Positions 31,301-42,206 of a stretch of 64,000 nt of DNA are shown here, in pieces (position 1 is the stretch's first letter; every line of letters begins with the position of its first letter). The position numbers were made by a program, and so were the translations under genes. The stretch is from Closterium sp. Naga37s-1 (Eukaryota > Streptophyta > Zygnematophyceae > Desmidiales > Closteriaceae), in NCBI GenBank assembly GCA_947471745.1, contig CANJKZ010000137.1, positions 3,550,001-3,614,000 of the forward strand, read 5' to 3'. Under the pieces are notes generated by a model. That model was given only the letters and a program-made list of their open reading frames with translations, ran no database searches and was not told the DNA's origin.

Positions 31301-32207
31301 GGCTCGGCTGGCTCTCAAGGCCTTTGACGCAGCGCCGCAAGAGTGGAAAACCCTCTTAGTTCCAGGCAAGGGGAGGGAGGAAGAAGAAGGGGAGGTGCCC
31401 CCCCCTGCTGACGTGCCTACTGTGGGGGTACATGCAGCTGCGACAATCTTCCGCTCGGCAGTTTTTTCGGATGGGCAGTTGGCCCCCTTGAAGCAGTTGA
31501 GAGAGACCTGGGCCAAGCCTGAAGCAGTCTTGGTGAAGCAGGCCAAGTGGTCCGGCAGGTGGAGTGGGAAGATAGATTGGAGTCGCATCATTCGCACCCG
31601 CAACTCACTGACTATCGCGAGCCGATCGCGGGATGTTTTCACACGGATTCACAACCTAAACTTGCAGGTTGGGGAGAGAGTGGATTTTCTCAGCAGCGAC
31701 CCCAAATGCCCGTACTGCGGGGAGACGGAAACCCATGACCACTGCCTTTTCACATGCCCTGTAATTCAACCTGTGGTATCTGGGTTGCGCCGTGCTCTGC
31801 ACATGCTCAACCCCGGGAGAGCCCCCGCCTCGCTGGGAGATTTACTGTTCAAGGAAATCGGAACTGCATCGGACTTTCCAGAAGCCACACTAACCGCCAT
31901 CACCTTCCACCAACTTTGGGTGAAGCGTTGTGATGCAAGATTTCGGGGGCAGAAGTTCAGGGCACGACGGGTGCTCAGGAGGATTGGTGCAGCTTTCAGG
32001 CTGCATGCGAGGGTGTACACGAGGGTGACGGGGGCAAAATGTTTGAAGCCGGGCAGCTCGGGGACGTATAAGAGGGTCAGAGGAGTGTTTGAAGCTGAAC
32101 AAAAGATGCTGTCAAGAATCAGGGAGGCAGGAGACAAAAAGTGGACGTGGAATGCCAACTTTGCAGCAATCTGGAACAGGCCAAGGAGGGCTCACCTACC
32201 GCCCTAG
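28308..32207 (+). pseudogene. LINE ORF2: endonuclease and reverse transcriptase, broken
   Basis: ATG 28,308 opens LAGLNVNGLGDRIKQDR. The APE endonuclease shows GDLNTVEDP, SRIDRALVS and SDHGF. There is an in-frame TAG at 28,458-28,460 and frameshifts near 29,640 and 30,190. RT motifs in order: NGKSPGKDGLPKELF, RPITLLNFNYKVLA, QYGFIPGRR, LLVDFRKVFDSVS, GVRQGCPLAPYLF and YVGYPDDTTFF (YPDD in place of the usual YADD). The C-terminal zinc-binding motif is CPYCGETETHDHCLFTC. The last 667 codons (30,204-32,207) are open. Would nick target DNA and reverse-transcribe its own RNA if intact. Confidence 0.9.
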
Positions 32208-32341
32208 TCACCCAGCTGGGCAGCGCAAGGTGTTTGCCCTCACGCTCAGTTACGACTGCTATTGTTGTATGCATTGCCTCTTGATGTATACCTCAATTAC
32301 AAAAAAAAAAAAAAAAAAAAAAAAAATTTGGACCAATTATA

Positions 32342-32805
32342 AACTGCGCTGGAACTCTAGGATATTCTCGGACGTGAGCTTTGAGCTGTATTACTCGTTC
32401 CGGTACAAGTATATCCTGGGTAACGAAAGTGCAAAAGCACAATAACATTGTGGACATGCATAATACATTTCCTTACAGCCAACCGTGGCCTGAACTTTCT
32501 ACGCCTATATTATTGGGTCCACTAGAAGAAGCAGAATAAGCTACTGCCACAGAAAACCTTCGTTTATTCTGGCATCTAACAACACAAAAAATGACTAGAA
32601 GAGGGGCTGAGAGCACTCAACAGAGCATATGTACGGCAATAGGAGCTGCTGCCCCACCTGGTTGAGGATAGTCATGAATCAGATAGAAAAAATGAGGATG
32701 GACTTGGGTACAGGGTGGACTGTATGGTATTGTGGAGCCAATGTAATTCGCGTTTTTACCCAGAAATAGAGCTGAGATTTTCTAGGTGAGGTATAGGACA
32801 TTTTC
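32342..32805. other. Non-coding flank between the LINE and a small insertion
   Basis: Moderately A/T-rich, no open frame or repeat that I can support. It continues the pre-insertion locus interrupted by the LINE. Confidence 0.5.
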
Positions 32806-33010
32806 TTCAATTAGTTCACGACGGCGGGGGCAGCCCACGCATGTCGGCAACAACGGGAGGGGAAGGAGGGGCAGGGGAGGGGGAGGAAGGGTGGACGTCT
32901 TCGGCTTTTGTAGTAGCAAGCTCACTGACGTCGGCGAGCAAAAGGAGCGTCGCTGGCGAAGTGTCCGCTGGCGGTTGGACCGGCACCCGCGCCGACTTTC
33001 AATTAGTTCA
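32806..33010. mobile_element. 179-bp copia-derived fragment flanked by 13-bp direct repeats
   Basis: Bases 32,819-32,997 match about 36,093-36,272, an internal coding part of the neighbouring copia element, at roughly 90% identity by eye. Both sides carry ttcaattagttca (32,806-32,818 and 32,998-33,010), which looks like a target-site duplication around an internal fragment that has no LTR ends. Bases 33,011-33,207 are A/T-rich with no feature. Confidence 0.75.
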
Positions 33011-33207
33011 GATTTTCTAGCTGAGATTTTATGAATTAGTTCCTCAATAATTCGTTACAGTCAGATCTTCTTGCTGATTGACATTCAAGCACATCATATG
33101 CAGTTCACCTTGCACCCACCCACCCAAAAAAAAGCACCTTACCCACAAACACCCATATATATAACGCTATAATAAACGCACATCCGTGTGGTGCGGCACT
33201 ACTCGTT

Positions 33208-33880
33208 GGTGCGTGCAGCTAGTTGGTGCGGCACTACTCGTCACGTGCACAGCGCAGACGCCCAGGTCGACACCACGCCAGCGACTGCACCCACCAGCCA
33301 CGTCGACCTCGGGATACCACCCCCGAAGTCGGCCTCGCAGAAACCACCCCGGCGACCTTCGCACACGTCGCCCGGGTATCCCGGTCGACCGGGCAACCAC
33401 GCCTGGTCGACCAGCTCAATCCGTAGCCGGCCACACATGCCCGGCATCCCCAGTCCGGCGTCCAGGCGTCCAGGACGCCGTCCGGACACCCAGGTCGGCG
33501 TCCAGGTGCCCAGGACGTCGTGCAGAACTTTGGGGCAGCGTCCAGCCTCCTAGGACGCCGACCAGACGCCCAAGTCGGCGTCCAGCCTCCCAGGACGCCG
33601 TGCAGACCTCCAGGACGTCGACCCGGCGCCCGGGTAGCTGTGTAGACGCCCAGGTCGGCGTCCAGGCTCCTAGAACGCCATCCAAGCGTCCAGGACGTCG
33701 ACCCGGCGCCCATGTCGGCGTCCTCCTGCCCGGCGCCCTCCAGCCATGCGCCCTCCAGCTCGGCACCCTTCTAGTGGCCTCCGTGCGCACTGCTGTAGGT
33801 CGGCTGCAGCCCCCGCACATCCGACCACGAGGTTGGCTCCGCCCAAGCGAGGACGGGGCCACACAACACTCCCGTTGACA
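33208..33880 (-). repeat. Copia 1 LTR (downstream copy)
   Basis: About 670 bp, roughly 90-95% similar to 39,603-40,269. The centre is packed with imperfect repeats around ggcgtccaggcgcccaggacgcc-like words (unit about 20-33 bp). LTR identity is inferred from pairing around a copia internal region. Confidence 0.65.
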
Positions 33881-34009
33881 CTCCCCTGCCGCGTTCATGC
33901 TTGGGCCCCCAACCCACACGGCAGCACCACTCGGAGAATAGCTCGTTGGCGTGCACACAACGTACAGCACGCCGGTCACCGTACCAGCCATGCAAAAGGG
34001 CATGGCACC

Positions 34010-35768
34010 TACTGCTGCACATCGTTGTCACCGTCGCCCACGTCGGCCAGGCGCACTTGGGCGATTGCAACGGAGCACCGGTTGAAGGCCGGGTAGTGCA
34101 TCGCCTTTGTCAGGAAAACGACCGGCTGCTCAGCGGTCGGGGTGTACTTCAGCGAAAACTTCCCGCGCTTCACCATGTGCTACAGCCAGGCCTGTCGCCG
34201 CTCCATGTGCTTGAGGTTGCCCGTCAACCCCATGCCCTCGGCGACCGTGATGGCCGACTTGTTGTCCACTCGCAAGACAGTCGGCTTCCCGGCGTCCAGC
34301 TGCCAAAACTCTGCGAGGAGGAAGCGAAGGCAGCGTCCCTCCTTGCCGGTTTCGGTGGCCGCCACGTACTCCGACTCGGTCGATGATAACGTTGCGCATT
34401 TGATGCGCTGGCTCAACAAGGAGACTGCGGCCCCTCCGTAGACGAACACGTAGCCTCCCGTGCTCGTCCGCCAGCGTCGTCGGCGTCCACATAGCCAAAC
34501 TCCAAGGCGGTGTCGCGGGTGTTGGCGAGGTAGGCGAGGCAGCGTTCGACCTTGCGCCAGTGCTGGTCGCCCCTCACCGTGAGGCCACTCCTCAACTTGC
34601 TGCAGGCGAAGGCGATGTCCGGCCTCGTGGTTGTTGCCGCAAACTACAGCGAGCCGACCTTCTGCCAGTACTCCTCCTCCTGTCGCTCCTGTGCCTCCTC
34701 GTCGTTGAAGGTGAGCTCGGGATAGGCGTCGACCGAGCTCGGCGTCTTCGGAGTGCGCCCAGTCTGTTCTTCGTTGATGAAACGCCTACGTAGCTTGTCG
34801 GCGTAGCCCTGCTGGTGCAGCCACAGCTTCCCCGCCGACCTGTTGCGGATGATCTCCAGCCCGAGGTACTTCTGCACCGGCGAGATCTCGTGCAACTCGA
34901 AGGCGGCCTCCAGTAGCTCCTTCAGCTCTTTCAGCATCTCGGCGCTGCTGCTGACAGCGAGTAGGTCGTCGACGTAGACCAGCACCCAGCAGGCCACGTC
35001 ATCCGTGCCGACCTTGAAGTACAGGGCCTCATCGACCTGGCTCTTCTTCCACCAGGCGCCGACCAGCACGTCGTTGAGCGCCTTGTACCATAGCAGCGGC
35101 GACTGCTTCAGCCCGTACCGGCTCTTCAGCAGCTTACACACCCGGCCGGTCCTGTCATTGAAGTGGTCCGGCTGGTATATGTAAAGCATCCGGTCGAGCT
35201 TGTTCTGCAGGAAAGCATTCTTCATGTCGAGCTGCATCAGGTTGAGGTTGAGGACGGCGACGATGCTGAGGAAGATTCTTAGCGTGATGTAGCTACTCAC
35301 CGGCGCGTACGTCTCATCGTAGTCGGCGCCATACACCTGTGTGAAGCCCTTCACGACCAGCCTCGCCTTCTCGCGCTCGACGGTATCGTCGATGCGGTAC
35401 TTTGTTGTTAATACCCACCGTTCTTTATGATGTTCACTCCTGGCGGGCGTTCGACCAGCTCCCACGTGCCCATGTTGATGAGGCTGCGGATCTCCTCCTC
35501 CATGACGGCCTTCACTGCCTGGCCATTCCAGCTCACCAGCGCCTCCTTCACCGTCATATATCCCAGCGGTGCTCGGGGTCGGCGAGCATGTCGGGGTCGA
35601 GCTCCGGCAGCTCTTCATCGTCCTTGGCGTCGTCATACGCCAGGTCATCGGTGTCCACGTCGTACACCGTGGTGAAGGCAGCGGGGACAAAAAAGTCAGG
35701 CGGCGTCCTAAGTCGGCCTGTGCGCCGTGGTCCAGGCTGAGCCTCTTTGGCGTCCCCTCCATCATCAC
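34010..35768 (-). pseudogene. Copia 1 reverse transcriptase and RNase H, broken
   Basis: RT motifs in minus-strand order: RLVVKGFTQVYGADYDETYAPV, LNLMQLDMKNAFLQNKLD, YGLKQSPLLWYKALND, WVLVYVDDLLAVSSS and VQKYLGLEIIRNR. Catalytic YVDD is intact. A TAG at 34,644-34,646 separates VGSL from FAATTRPDIAFA. RNase H shows CATLSSTESEYVAATE and LRVDNKSAITVAEG, then a TAG at 34,180-34,182. A frameshift lies near 35,550. Both stops stand where a Gln codon is expected. Confidence 0.88.
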
Positions 35769-35967
35769 CAGCGTCGCTGCGCTCAGCGTCCTGCTGCACC
35801 TCAGTCGGTGTCCCAGCTGACTGCTCCCCTGCAGTCGGCTCCCCTGCCGACTGCCTGGTTGCCGACTGTTCCTTGGACGGCATTGCCGCTGCCTGATCCC
35901 CTGTCGGCTGCTGCGCTGTTGGCCCCTCCTTTGCTGGCTTCACCAAAGTTGGCTGCTCCTCCACCAC

Positions 35968-37244
35968 CTACTGCTCCTCAACCAGCGTCAGCTTTGCTCC
36001 TACGCCGACTTGCACAGCATCACGTCGGCGACCGGCGATGTTTGGGGCCGGTGCCACAGTTGACGCCCCACTTCTCCCCTCATCGTCGGAGGCCGACGGT
36101 GGGGGCAGCCCACGCATGTCGGCAACAAGGGGAGGGGAAGGAGGGGCAGGGGAGGGGGAGGAAGGGTGGACGTCTTTGGCGTTCGTAGCAGCAAGCTCAC
36201 CGACCTCGGCGAGCAAAGGGAGCGTCGCCGTTGAAGTGTCCGTTGGCGGGTTGACCGGCGTCCGCGCCGACGCCGGGCTGTGCTCTGACTTCCACACCTC
36301 CAGCGACATCGTCTCGTAAAACACCACGTCTGACGTGGTGACCACCCAGTTGTCGGTGATGTCGAGGAGTTCCCACCCCTTGCTTTCCTTCGACACGCCG
36401 AGATGAAGGCCCCACCTGGCCTTTGGCTTCAGCTTCCCACCACGCTGCTGCTCGGGGACCAAGAACTGTGCCATGCAGCCCCATACCCGCGCCAGCGACA
36501 AGTCGGGCTTCTTTCCGGTGAGCAGCTGGTACGGCGTTGTCCCCGACAGCAGCGTCGACCTCTCAAGGTAGTTGTGGACCTAGACGGCCTGCCGCAGAGC
36601 GAGGTGCCACCAGTGGTGCTGAACACCCATGTGCAGCAGCATCGTCCGCACCGACTCCACCACTGTCCTCATCTCCCTCTTCGCCATGCCATTCTGCTGC
36701 GGGGTGTACGGGCAGGTCAGGTCGTGGACGATCCCCTTTCCATTCACGAAGTCGGTGAACTGCTTCCCGAGGAACTCCCCTCCCCGGTCAGAGCGCAGCA
36801 TTAACACCGACTTCTTCGTCTACCGCTCAGCCACCGCTAGCCACTGCACAAACTCCTGCAGCGCATCCGACTTCTTGGCAACCGGCCTCACCTACACGTA
36901 GCGGGTCTTGCGGTCCTTCAGCAGCAAGAAGTACAGGCTGCCGTCTTTGGCAGCCACGCGGAAGGGCCCGCACAAGTCAATGTGCACGACGGCCAGCAGG
37001 TCGTCGGCGTTGGAGCCATGGTCGGGGAAGGTGTGCTGTGCCAGCTTCCCGCCGATGCACGAGACACACGGGGAGTCGGCGCCGGACGCCGACTTGAGGT
37101 CCAGCCCAGTGGCGACCTCGTGCTTCGCCGACATGGGCAAGCCTCGCATGCAGTCGGTACGGCGTTGACTTCGTCGCGGAGACAATCGCCGGCAGAGTGA
37201 CCACCTCCGTCGTGGTTGGCGTCAGCTTCCCCGAGCAGGGTCAA
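35968..37244 (-). pseudogene. Copia 1 integrase, broken
   Basis: GAG-pre-integrase and zinc-like region (RLHARLAHVG..., CVSCIGGKLAQHTF), then catalytic core HIDLCGPF, LRSDRGGEFLGKQF and PYTPQQNGMAKREM. TAG stops fall at 36,892-36,894, 36,820-36,822, 36,580-36,582 and 35,968-35,970. The C-terminal part (ARVWGCMAQFLVPEQ, ...VVFYETMSLEVW) is followed by a Pro/Ser-rich linker, the source of the 179-bp fragment at 32,819. Confidence 0.87.
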
Positions 37245-38810
37245 AGGTCGGTGCAGAGGACCCGGCCGGAGTATGTCGCCCTACCAAGCACGTCCCCCGG
37301 TGCCAAGAGGAGTAGCATCCCGTCGTCGTCGTCCTGCAGCTTTACCCCGTTCACCTTCACCTGGCCGGATGACAGCAGGTTTGCCTGCACGCTCGGCACG
37401 TAGAGCACGTTGGGGATGAGAACCCGCTTCTCAACGGCGCCTTGCAGAGCGATGGTGCTGCGGCCCCGGACGTCCTGCAATGCCCCATTGAAGCCGCGCA
37501 CGTGCTTCACGTCGCTGCTCGGCTCCAAGTCGACGAAGTCCTCCTTCGTCCCCATCAGGTGGTGCGAGCAGCCACTGTCGAGCAGGGCCACCGCCGGGTT
37601 TTCCTGCACAGCTGCCGCCACCGCCTGGAAGTCCTCGCCAGCCTCCGTCGCCAGCCTCCGTCGCCAGCGAGACGGTCGGCTCCACGACGCCGACCAGCGA
37701 GCACGACGCCGCTTTGTCGTCTCGCCCCTTGCCGCTAGCAGAGGAGTCGGCGTCCTTCGCTGAGGTCGACGTGGTCGACTGCTTCTCCTTGCGCGGCTTG
37801 TTTCCTCCTCGACGAGGACGACCGCTGCCAGACCTCCCACGGCCTCCCTTGGCGGTGTGAGACGACAAAGCGGCGTCGTGGAGGAGGAAGTCCACGTCGT
37901 CGGTATCACTGCGGTCGGGGCACTCGAAGGAGAGGTGGTCGGGGTCGCCGCACAGCCAGCACTCCCGACGTCGACTTCCTCCTCCACGACCGCTGTCCTT
38001 GGCCGACTTGTTCCTGTTGGCGTCCTTCCACCCGCCGCTACCACCGCCGCCAGACTGCCCACCCTGCCCCGGTCGACCACCTTGCTTCACCGGGGCGACG
38101 TAGTTCACCTGCGCCAGGAGCTCCTGGGACCGCTCAGCCTCCTGCATCGCCTCGTACTGCAAGATGTACGAGGTCAAGGTGTCCTCGTTGAGCGTTGCCC
38201 GCATGCTCGGCGCCATAGACAAAGGTTGTAGCTTCTCAGGAGTCCTTGCATGACATGCGTGACGTACGATGCCGTTGAGTACTGCGCGCCGGCCATCCTG
38301 ATGGTGGCGAGAATTCGCCGAGCTCGGTTGCAGTAGTCAGTCGCGGTCTCCTGGTCGCCCATACGCAGGTGTGTCAGCTGCCCTTCAAGCTTGCCGATGT
38401 ACAGGTCGTCGGTGACCTGGTACGTCGACTCGATGAAGTGCCACGCCCGGTGGCCGGCGTCGAGGTACTCCCTGCACGACTTCAAGGCGATCTGCACGCC
38501 CGGCGAGCAGCACCGCGAGATGACCGTGAAGGTCGGCAACTGCACGGCGCGAAACTCCGCACGCAGGTCGGGGTCCTCCGGAATTGCCACGGTACGGCAA
38601 GCAAAGCCGATCAGCCCGGCCATCTCCGGCTGGGGCTCGATGGCTTCTTTCCAGGTGAGAATGTCGGGTCGAACGACCAGCAGGGGAGTGACCAAGATCC
38701 AGTCCAGCGTAAATTTGAAGTTAGTCGTGGCTTGGTGCAATCCCGCCCGCCTTCACGTGGGTCGCCGTCATCGGCGACAATCCGCTTCGTCAACCTCCGA
38801 CGTCGCCATG
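37241..38810 (-). pseudogene. Copia 1 gag and protease, broken
   Basis: Gag-like helical region (38,740-38,174: DPDLRAEFRAVQLPTFTVIS, RMGDQETATDYCNRARRI) continues in another frame with a zinc knuckle CWLCGDPDHLSFEC (about 37,975-37,916). The aspartic protease site is VALLDSGCSHHLMG (about 37,608-37,560), in a third frame. At least two frameshifts. Position and motifs are diagnostic of copia Gag-Pro. Confidence 0.83.
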
Positions 38811-39602
38811 CGAGGAGCCTGCAGCCGTCGAAGACCGCATCCCTCGCGCCTGAATGCTGCCGAATTCATCGGCGTGAATCACTCCTCGCTGCCTCGACGT
38901 GCCTCCCGCACTGCTGCTGACTTGGCCACCACTGGCGTTGACGCCCACGTCGACGCCGCCTTCGTTGTTCACCGGTCAAGGAGAGGCTGGTCGAGAAGGG
39001 GGGTGCTCCTTCGCCCACACGGAGCGGAGCCTAGCCTCAACGACCGCCCAGGGTATAGCCCCGTACTCCTGGGCCTCATTGCGTCTCCTCGCATCCGCCA
39101 GCTGTGCCTCCAGGGTGTCCATCACCTCTGTGTCACCTACGCGCACGCTAGTGACTGCACGACTGCCGGCCTACGAACACGATAGGTAAGTGCAATGTCG
39201 GCTAAACTAAACTACGTTGTGGTGCCGTCCACGCTCACCGCACCATGCGGAGATAACTCTATCAACGGGAGCTAGAGTACGGGCTAAGCACGGGGTAGGA
39301 GGAATCTCTGCGTTCGTTCCTTAGTTGTTCTCTAGCACTTGTGCGTTCACGGGGCAAAACCGCAAGAGTTTCACTAGGAAAACATGACAACAATGATCCA
39401 GAATGATAGCAACATCATTGGCATTATAGACTACATCTGAGCTAGCTAGGCTGCTGGTCGACCTCCAGCGCAGCATGGTCGACCGCGCTCCAGCGCAGCA
39501 AAGTAGCGGCTAGCCAACGTTGCAAGTCCACAGTGTGCCAACACTGCAGCGAGTCGGCTGCACAGCGTTGCACCCGCAGGACAACGGTGCACCTGCTTCG
39601 CA

Positions 39603-40269
39603 GGTGCGTGCAGCTGGTTGGTGCGCCACTACTCATCACGTGCACAGCGCAGATGCCCAGGTCGACACCACGCCAGCGACTGCGCCCACCAGCCATGTCG
39701 ACCTCGGGATGCCACCCCCGAAGTCGGCCTCGCAGAAACCACCCCGGCGACCTTCGCACACGTCGCCCAGGTATCCCGGTCGGCCGGGCAACCACGCCTG
39801 GTCGACCAGCTCAGTCCGTAGCTGGCCACACATGCCCGGCATCCCCAGTCCGGCATCCAGGCGTCCAGGACGCCGTCCGGACACCCAGGTCGGCGTCCAG
39901 GTGCCCAGGACGCCGTGCAGACCTCCGGGGCGGCGTCCAGCCTCCTAGGACGCCGACCAGACGCCCAGGTCGGCGTCTGGCCTCCCAGGACGCCGTGCAG
40001 ACGTCCAGGACGTCGACCCGGCGCCCGGGTAGCCGTGTAGACGCCCAGGTCGGCGTCGAGGCTCCTAGGACGCCATCCAGGACGTCGACCCGGCGCCCAT
40101 GTCGGCGTCCTCCTGCCCGGCGCCCTCCAGCCAGGCGCCCTCCAGCTCGGCACCCTTGTAGTGGCCCTCGTGCCCATTGCTGTAGGCCAGCTGCAGCCCC
40201 CGCACATCCGACCACGAGGTTGGCTCCGCCCAAGCAAGGACGGGGCCACGCAACACTCCCGTTGAGACA
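39603..40269 (-). repeat. Copia 1 LTR (upstream copy)
   Basis: Pairs with 33,208-33,880. Bases 38,811-39,602 between it and gag are a non-coding leader without a recognisable tRNA-complementary site. Confidence 0.6.
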
Positions 40270-40460
40270 CAGCCCATGCTTACAGCCCATGCTCATAGCC
40301 CATGCTCACAGCCCATACACACAACACAACACAGCCCATGCTTACAGCTCATGCACACAACACAACACAGCCCATGCTTTCAGCTCATGCACACAACACA
40401 ACACAGCCCATGCTCACAGCTCATGCACGCAGCCCATGCACAAAGCCGATGCACGCAGCC
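40270..40460. repeat. cagcccatgc / cacaacacaacacag tandem repeat
   Basis: Imperfect tandem of cagcccatgctcacag and acacaacacaacacagcccatgc words at the outer edge of the copia 1 LTR. Confidence 0.85.
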
Positions 40461-40873
40461 CATGGCATGGGTGAGGTGGGTAAGACTGGTGTGGAAATGT
40501 GCGGTACAAAACTCCCTTGCACCACACACCGCAGTATCGCCCTCTCACCAGTTTGGCAGCCCGCACACTAGACGTTTTTGCTTGCATGTGGTGACCTCAT
40601 CCGGGGTGGGCGGCTTACTGTTAGGCCCATTGGGCGCATTGCAATTAATAGTCTTCATAGCTGCGCACATTGAGCCTGAAAATGGGCAACAGCAAGGAGA
40701 GCATGTACAGTTTCGCACTTGGCCTGAGAAACGAAGCGACATGGGAGGCACGAGCGACGGGGTCGCCTGGTTGTACTACTCTTCGAAGCACCCATGCTTC
40801 CCAGCCTTATGGACAACACATCATCACCATCTCATTGTATACAGGAACAACATCACAAAGAGCTAGGCACACG

Positions 40874-40906
<33 letters not shown>
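40461..40906 (+). other. Unidentified poly(A)-tailed unit
   Basis: About 410 bp of ordinary-looking sequence ending in a pure A tract of about 32 bases (40,875-40,906). This is the mark of a reverse-transcribed RNA. I find no long conserved frame and no similarity to the LINE 3' end at 32,207-32,300. No target duplication was found by eye. It could be a SINE, a 5'-truncated LINE of another family or a processed transcript. Confidence 0.5.
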
Positions 40907-40909
<3 letters not shown>

Positions 40910-41120
40910 GCGGAAGCAAAAGTTTGAGACTATGCGGGGGCTGGGCATGATTGGTCTTACCAAGAGCCTGTTGGAGATTAAGTGAAGTCTTGGGACGCGA
41001 ACCCTTAGGCATTACATAGTAAGAACCAGGCAGCAACTGGAGTGTGCGGCGGCTCTGCTCGTCCCCCGCGCGGCGCTGAGCAGCACTCGGCGCGCTCTCT
41101 GCCGTGATGTCGCCGGCGGT
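40907..41120. other. Spacer before gypsy element 1
   Basis: Short unique-looking stretch, no feature seen. Confidence 0.5.
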
Positions 41121-42178
41121 TGCAACGGTGCGGCAGCCCACTGTTATAGTTGGGCAGCCACACAATGCCAACCCACCGGCAAGTGGGAGGCTGCAAACTC
41201 CCAAACCACGCAAGGTTGGGATTGGCCAGCCTCCCCTCCCGCCATTTGGGCGCCCACCTGAAGACACGCAGCCCAAACCCCACCCTCGCGCGAAAATTGC
41301 AGGCAGTTAAGGGGGTGTGTCGCAATATATATTTATATATGTTTATAACTGCCTGTAGCTTTAGCTTTAGTGTAGTTATGTTTCTTTGTTGTGGTGGTGC
41401 ACCTCTTTGTTTCTTTGCTATATGTTCTTGCAAACCTATAGTGAAGACACACATTCTCGATTCTCCCTTGGCACAACTCCCTCGACACCCGTTTGGCCTA
41501 GGCTACTAAGCCTAGGCCCTTAGTTAAACCCGTACTCTAGTTAAGATCGTATCGTAACAACTGCAACTGGACGACTGAGCGGCGTGAGTGTGGTGCGGTC
41601 CCGAAAGAAGGAGCGGGAAGCACCCGAGTCGAGGGTGAAGGTGTGCAAAACCTGAGCCGACGTGGTACCTGAGAGAGCAGACTCACCAGCACCTGAAGCA
41701 GCAGACTCACGAGCACCTAGAGCAGCGGCCTCAATGCCCGGGTCAGGCGGTATACACAGGTAATAGTCACCCTCAGCACTAGTGGACACAACATACATAG
41801 CAGCAAGAATAGCATCATAGTCAAGATCAAAGATAGCAGAAAAGTCAAGCTCCGACCCCTCGCCGACTTCGCCAACGGCGCCAACGGAATTACAGCCCCT
41901 TGATACGATTCGCCATCCAATCCCGCATCGCAATCAATCTCTGAATTTCAAGGCGAGGTTCATTTCTAAGGGTTGGGTTACCAAATAAGAGATTCAGAGT
42001 GTCACGACTTGGTAGTGCGACTAGATTTGTGAATGCATCCTACAAAATTGTATGTAAAACTGTTGAAGTGAGATAGGAAATTCCAGAGACATTCAAGAGA
42101 GCACCTTGTACCCGTTCCTCAAGCCTAGGAAGGCTGCTACTTCCCTGCCTAGCACGTTTCACTGGTAATTATTCATTT
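41121..42178 (+). repeat. Gypsy 1 5' LTR with internal insertion
   Basis: Starts TGCAACGGTGCGGCAGCC. Its two parts (41,121-41,299 and about 41,839-42,178) match the uninterrupted 3' LTR. The 540 bp between them are foreign. Confidence 0.85.
41300..41838 (-). mobile_element. Copia remnant nested in the gypsy 1 5' LTR
   Basis: On the minus strand, 41,838 to about 41,557 encodes a copia Gag-Pro junction (FDLDYDAILAAMY, EGDYYLCIPPDPGIEAAALG, HTFTLDSGASRSFFRD with the protease DSG). It runs straight into an LTR-like stretch starting TGTTACGATACG and ending CTGCA near 41,300. So a protease piece is joined directly to an LTR by an internal deletion. Confidence 0.78.
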
Positions 42179-42206
42179 TGTACGTTCCTGCCATATTCTA
42201 GACCCT

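Larger units (their letters stand above)
24816..32341 (+). mobile_element. LINE retrotransposon with poly(A) tail and 15-bp target duplication
   Basis: Element 24,831-32,326, flanked by perfect direct copies of tttggaccaattata (24,816-24,830 and 32,327-32,341). It ends in 26 A residues (32,301-32,326). It has a long 5' leader (to about 26,770), an ORF1 and an ORF2 with APE-type endonuclease, reverse transcriptase and a C-terminal CCHC motif. Length and boundaries indicate a full-length insertion. Two in-frame TAG stops and at least three frameshifts make it inactive now, yet the TSD is unmutated. Confidence 0.93.
33208..40269 (-). mobile_element. Degenerate Ty1/copia retrotransposon
   Basis: Minus-strand order is gag, protease, integrase, reverse transcriptase, RNase H, the copia order. 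It is bounded by a direct-repeat pair (33,208-33,880 and about 39,603-40,269) that I interpret as LTRs. The 3' LTR start (TGTCAACGGGAG) is preceded by a purine-rich GGCAGGGGAG tract. I find no matching 5-bp target duplication or clear primer-binding site, so the outer limits are provisional. At least six in-frame TAG stops and several frameshifts are present. Confidence 0.85.

Noticed and set aside
34180-36894. Reassignment of TAG to glutamine in this genome
   Set aside because: Many TAGs stand at expected Gln, but the secreted-protein gene ends properly at TAG (13,613-13,615) and other elements have TGA and TAA at expected Arg and Gln. C-to-T decay explains all of them.
33208-40269. A 5-bp target duplication for copia 1
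   Set aside because: The bases outside the presumed LTR ends do not match, so I left the limits provisional.
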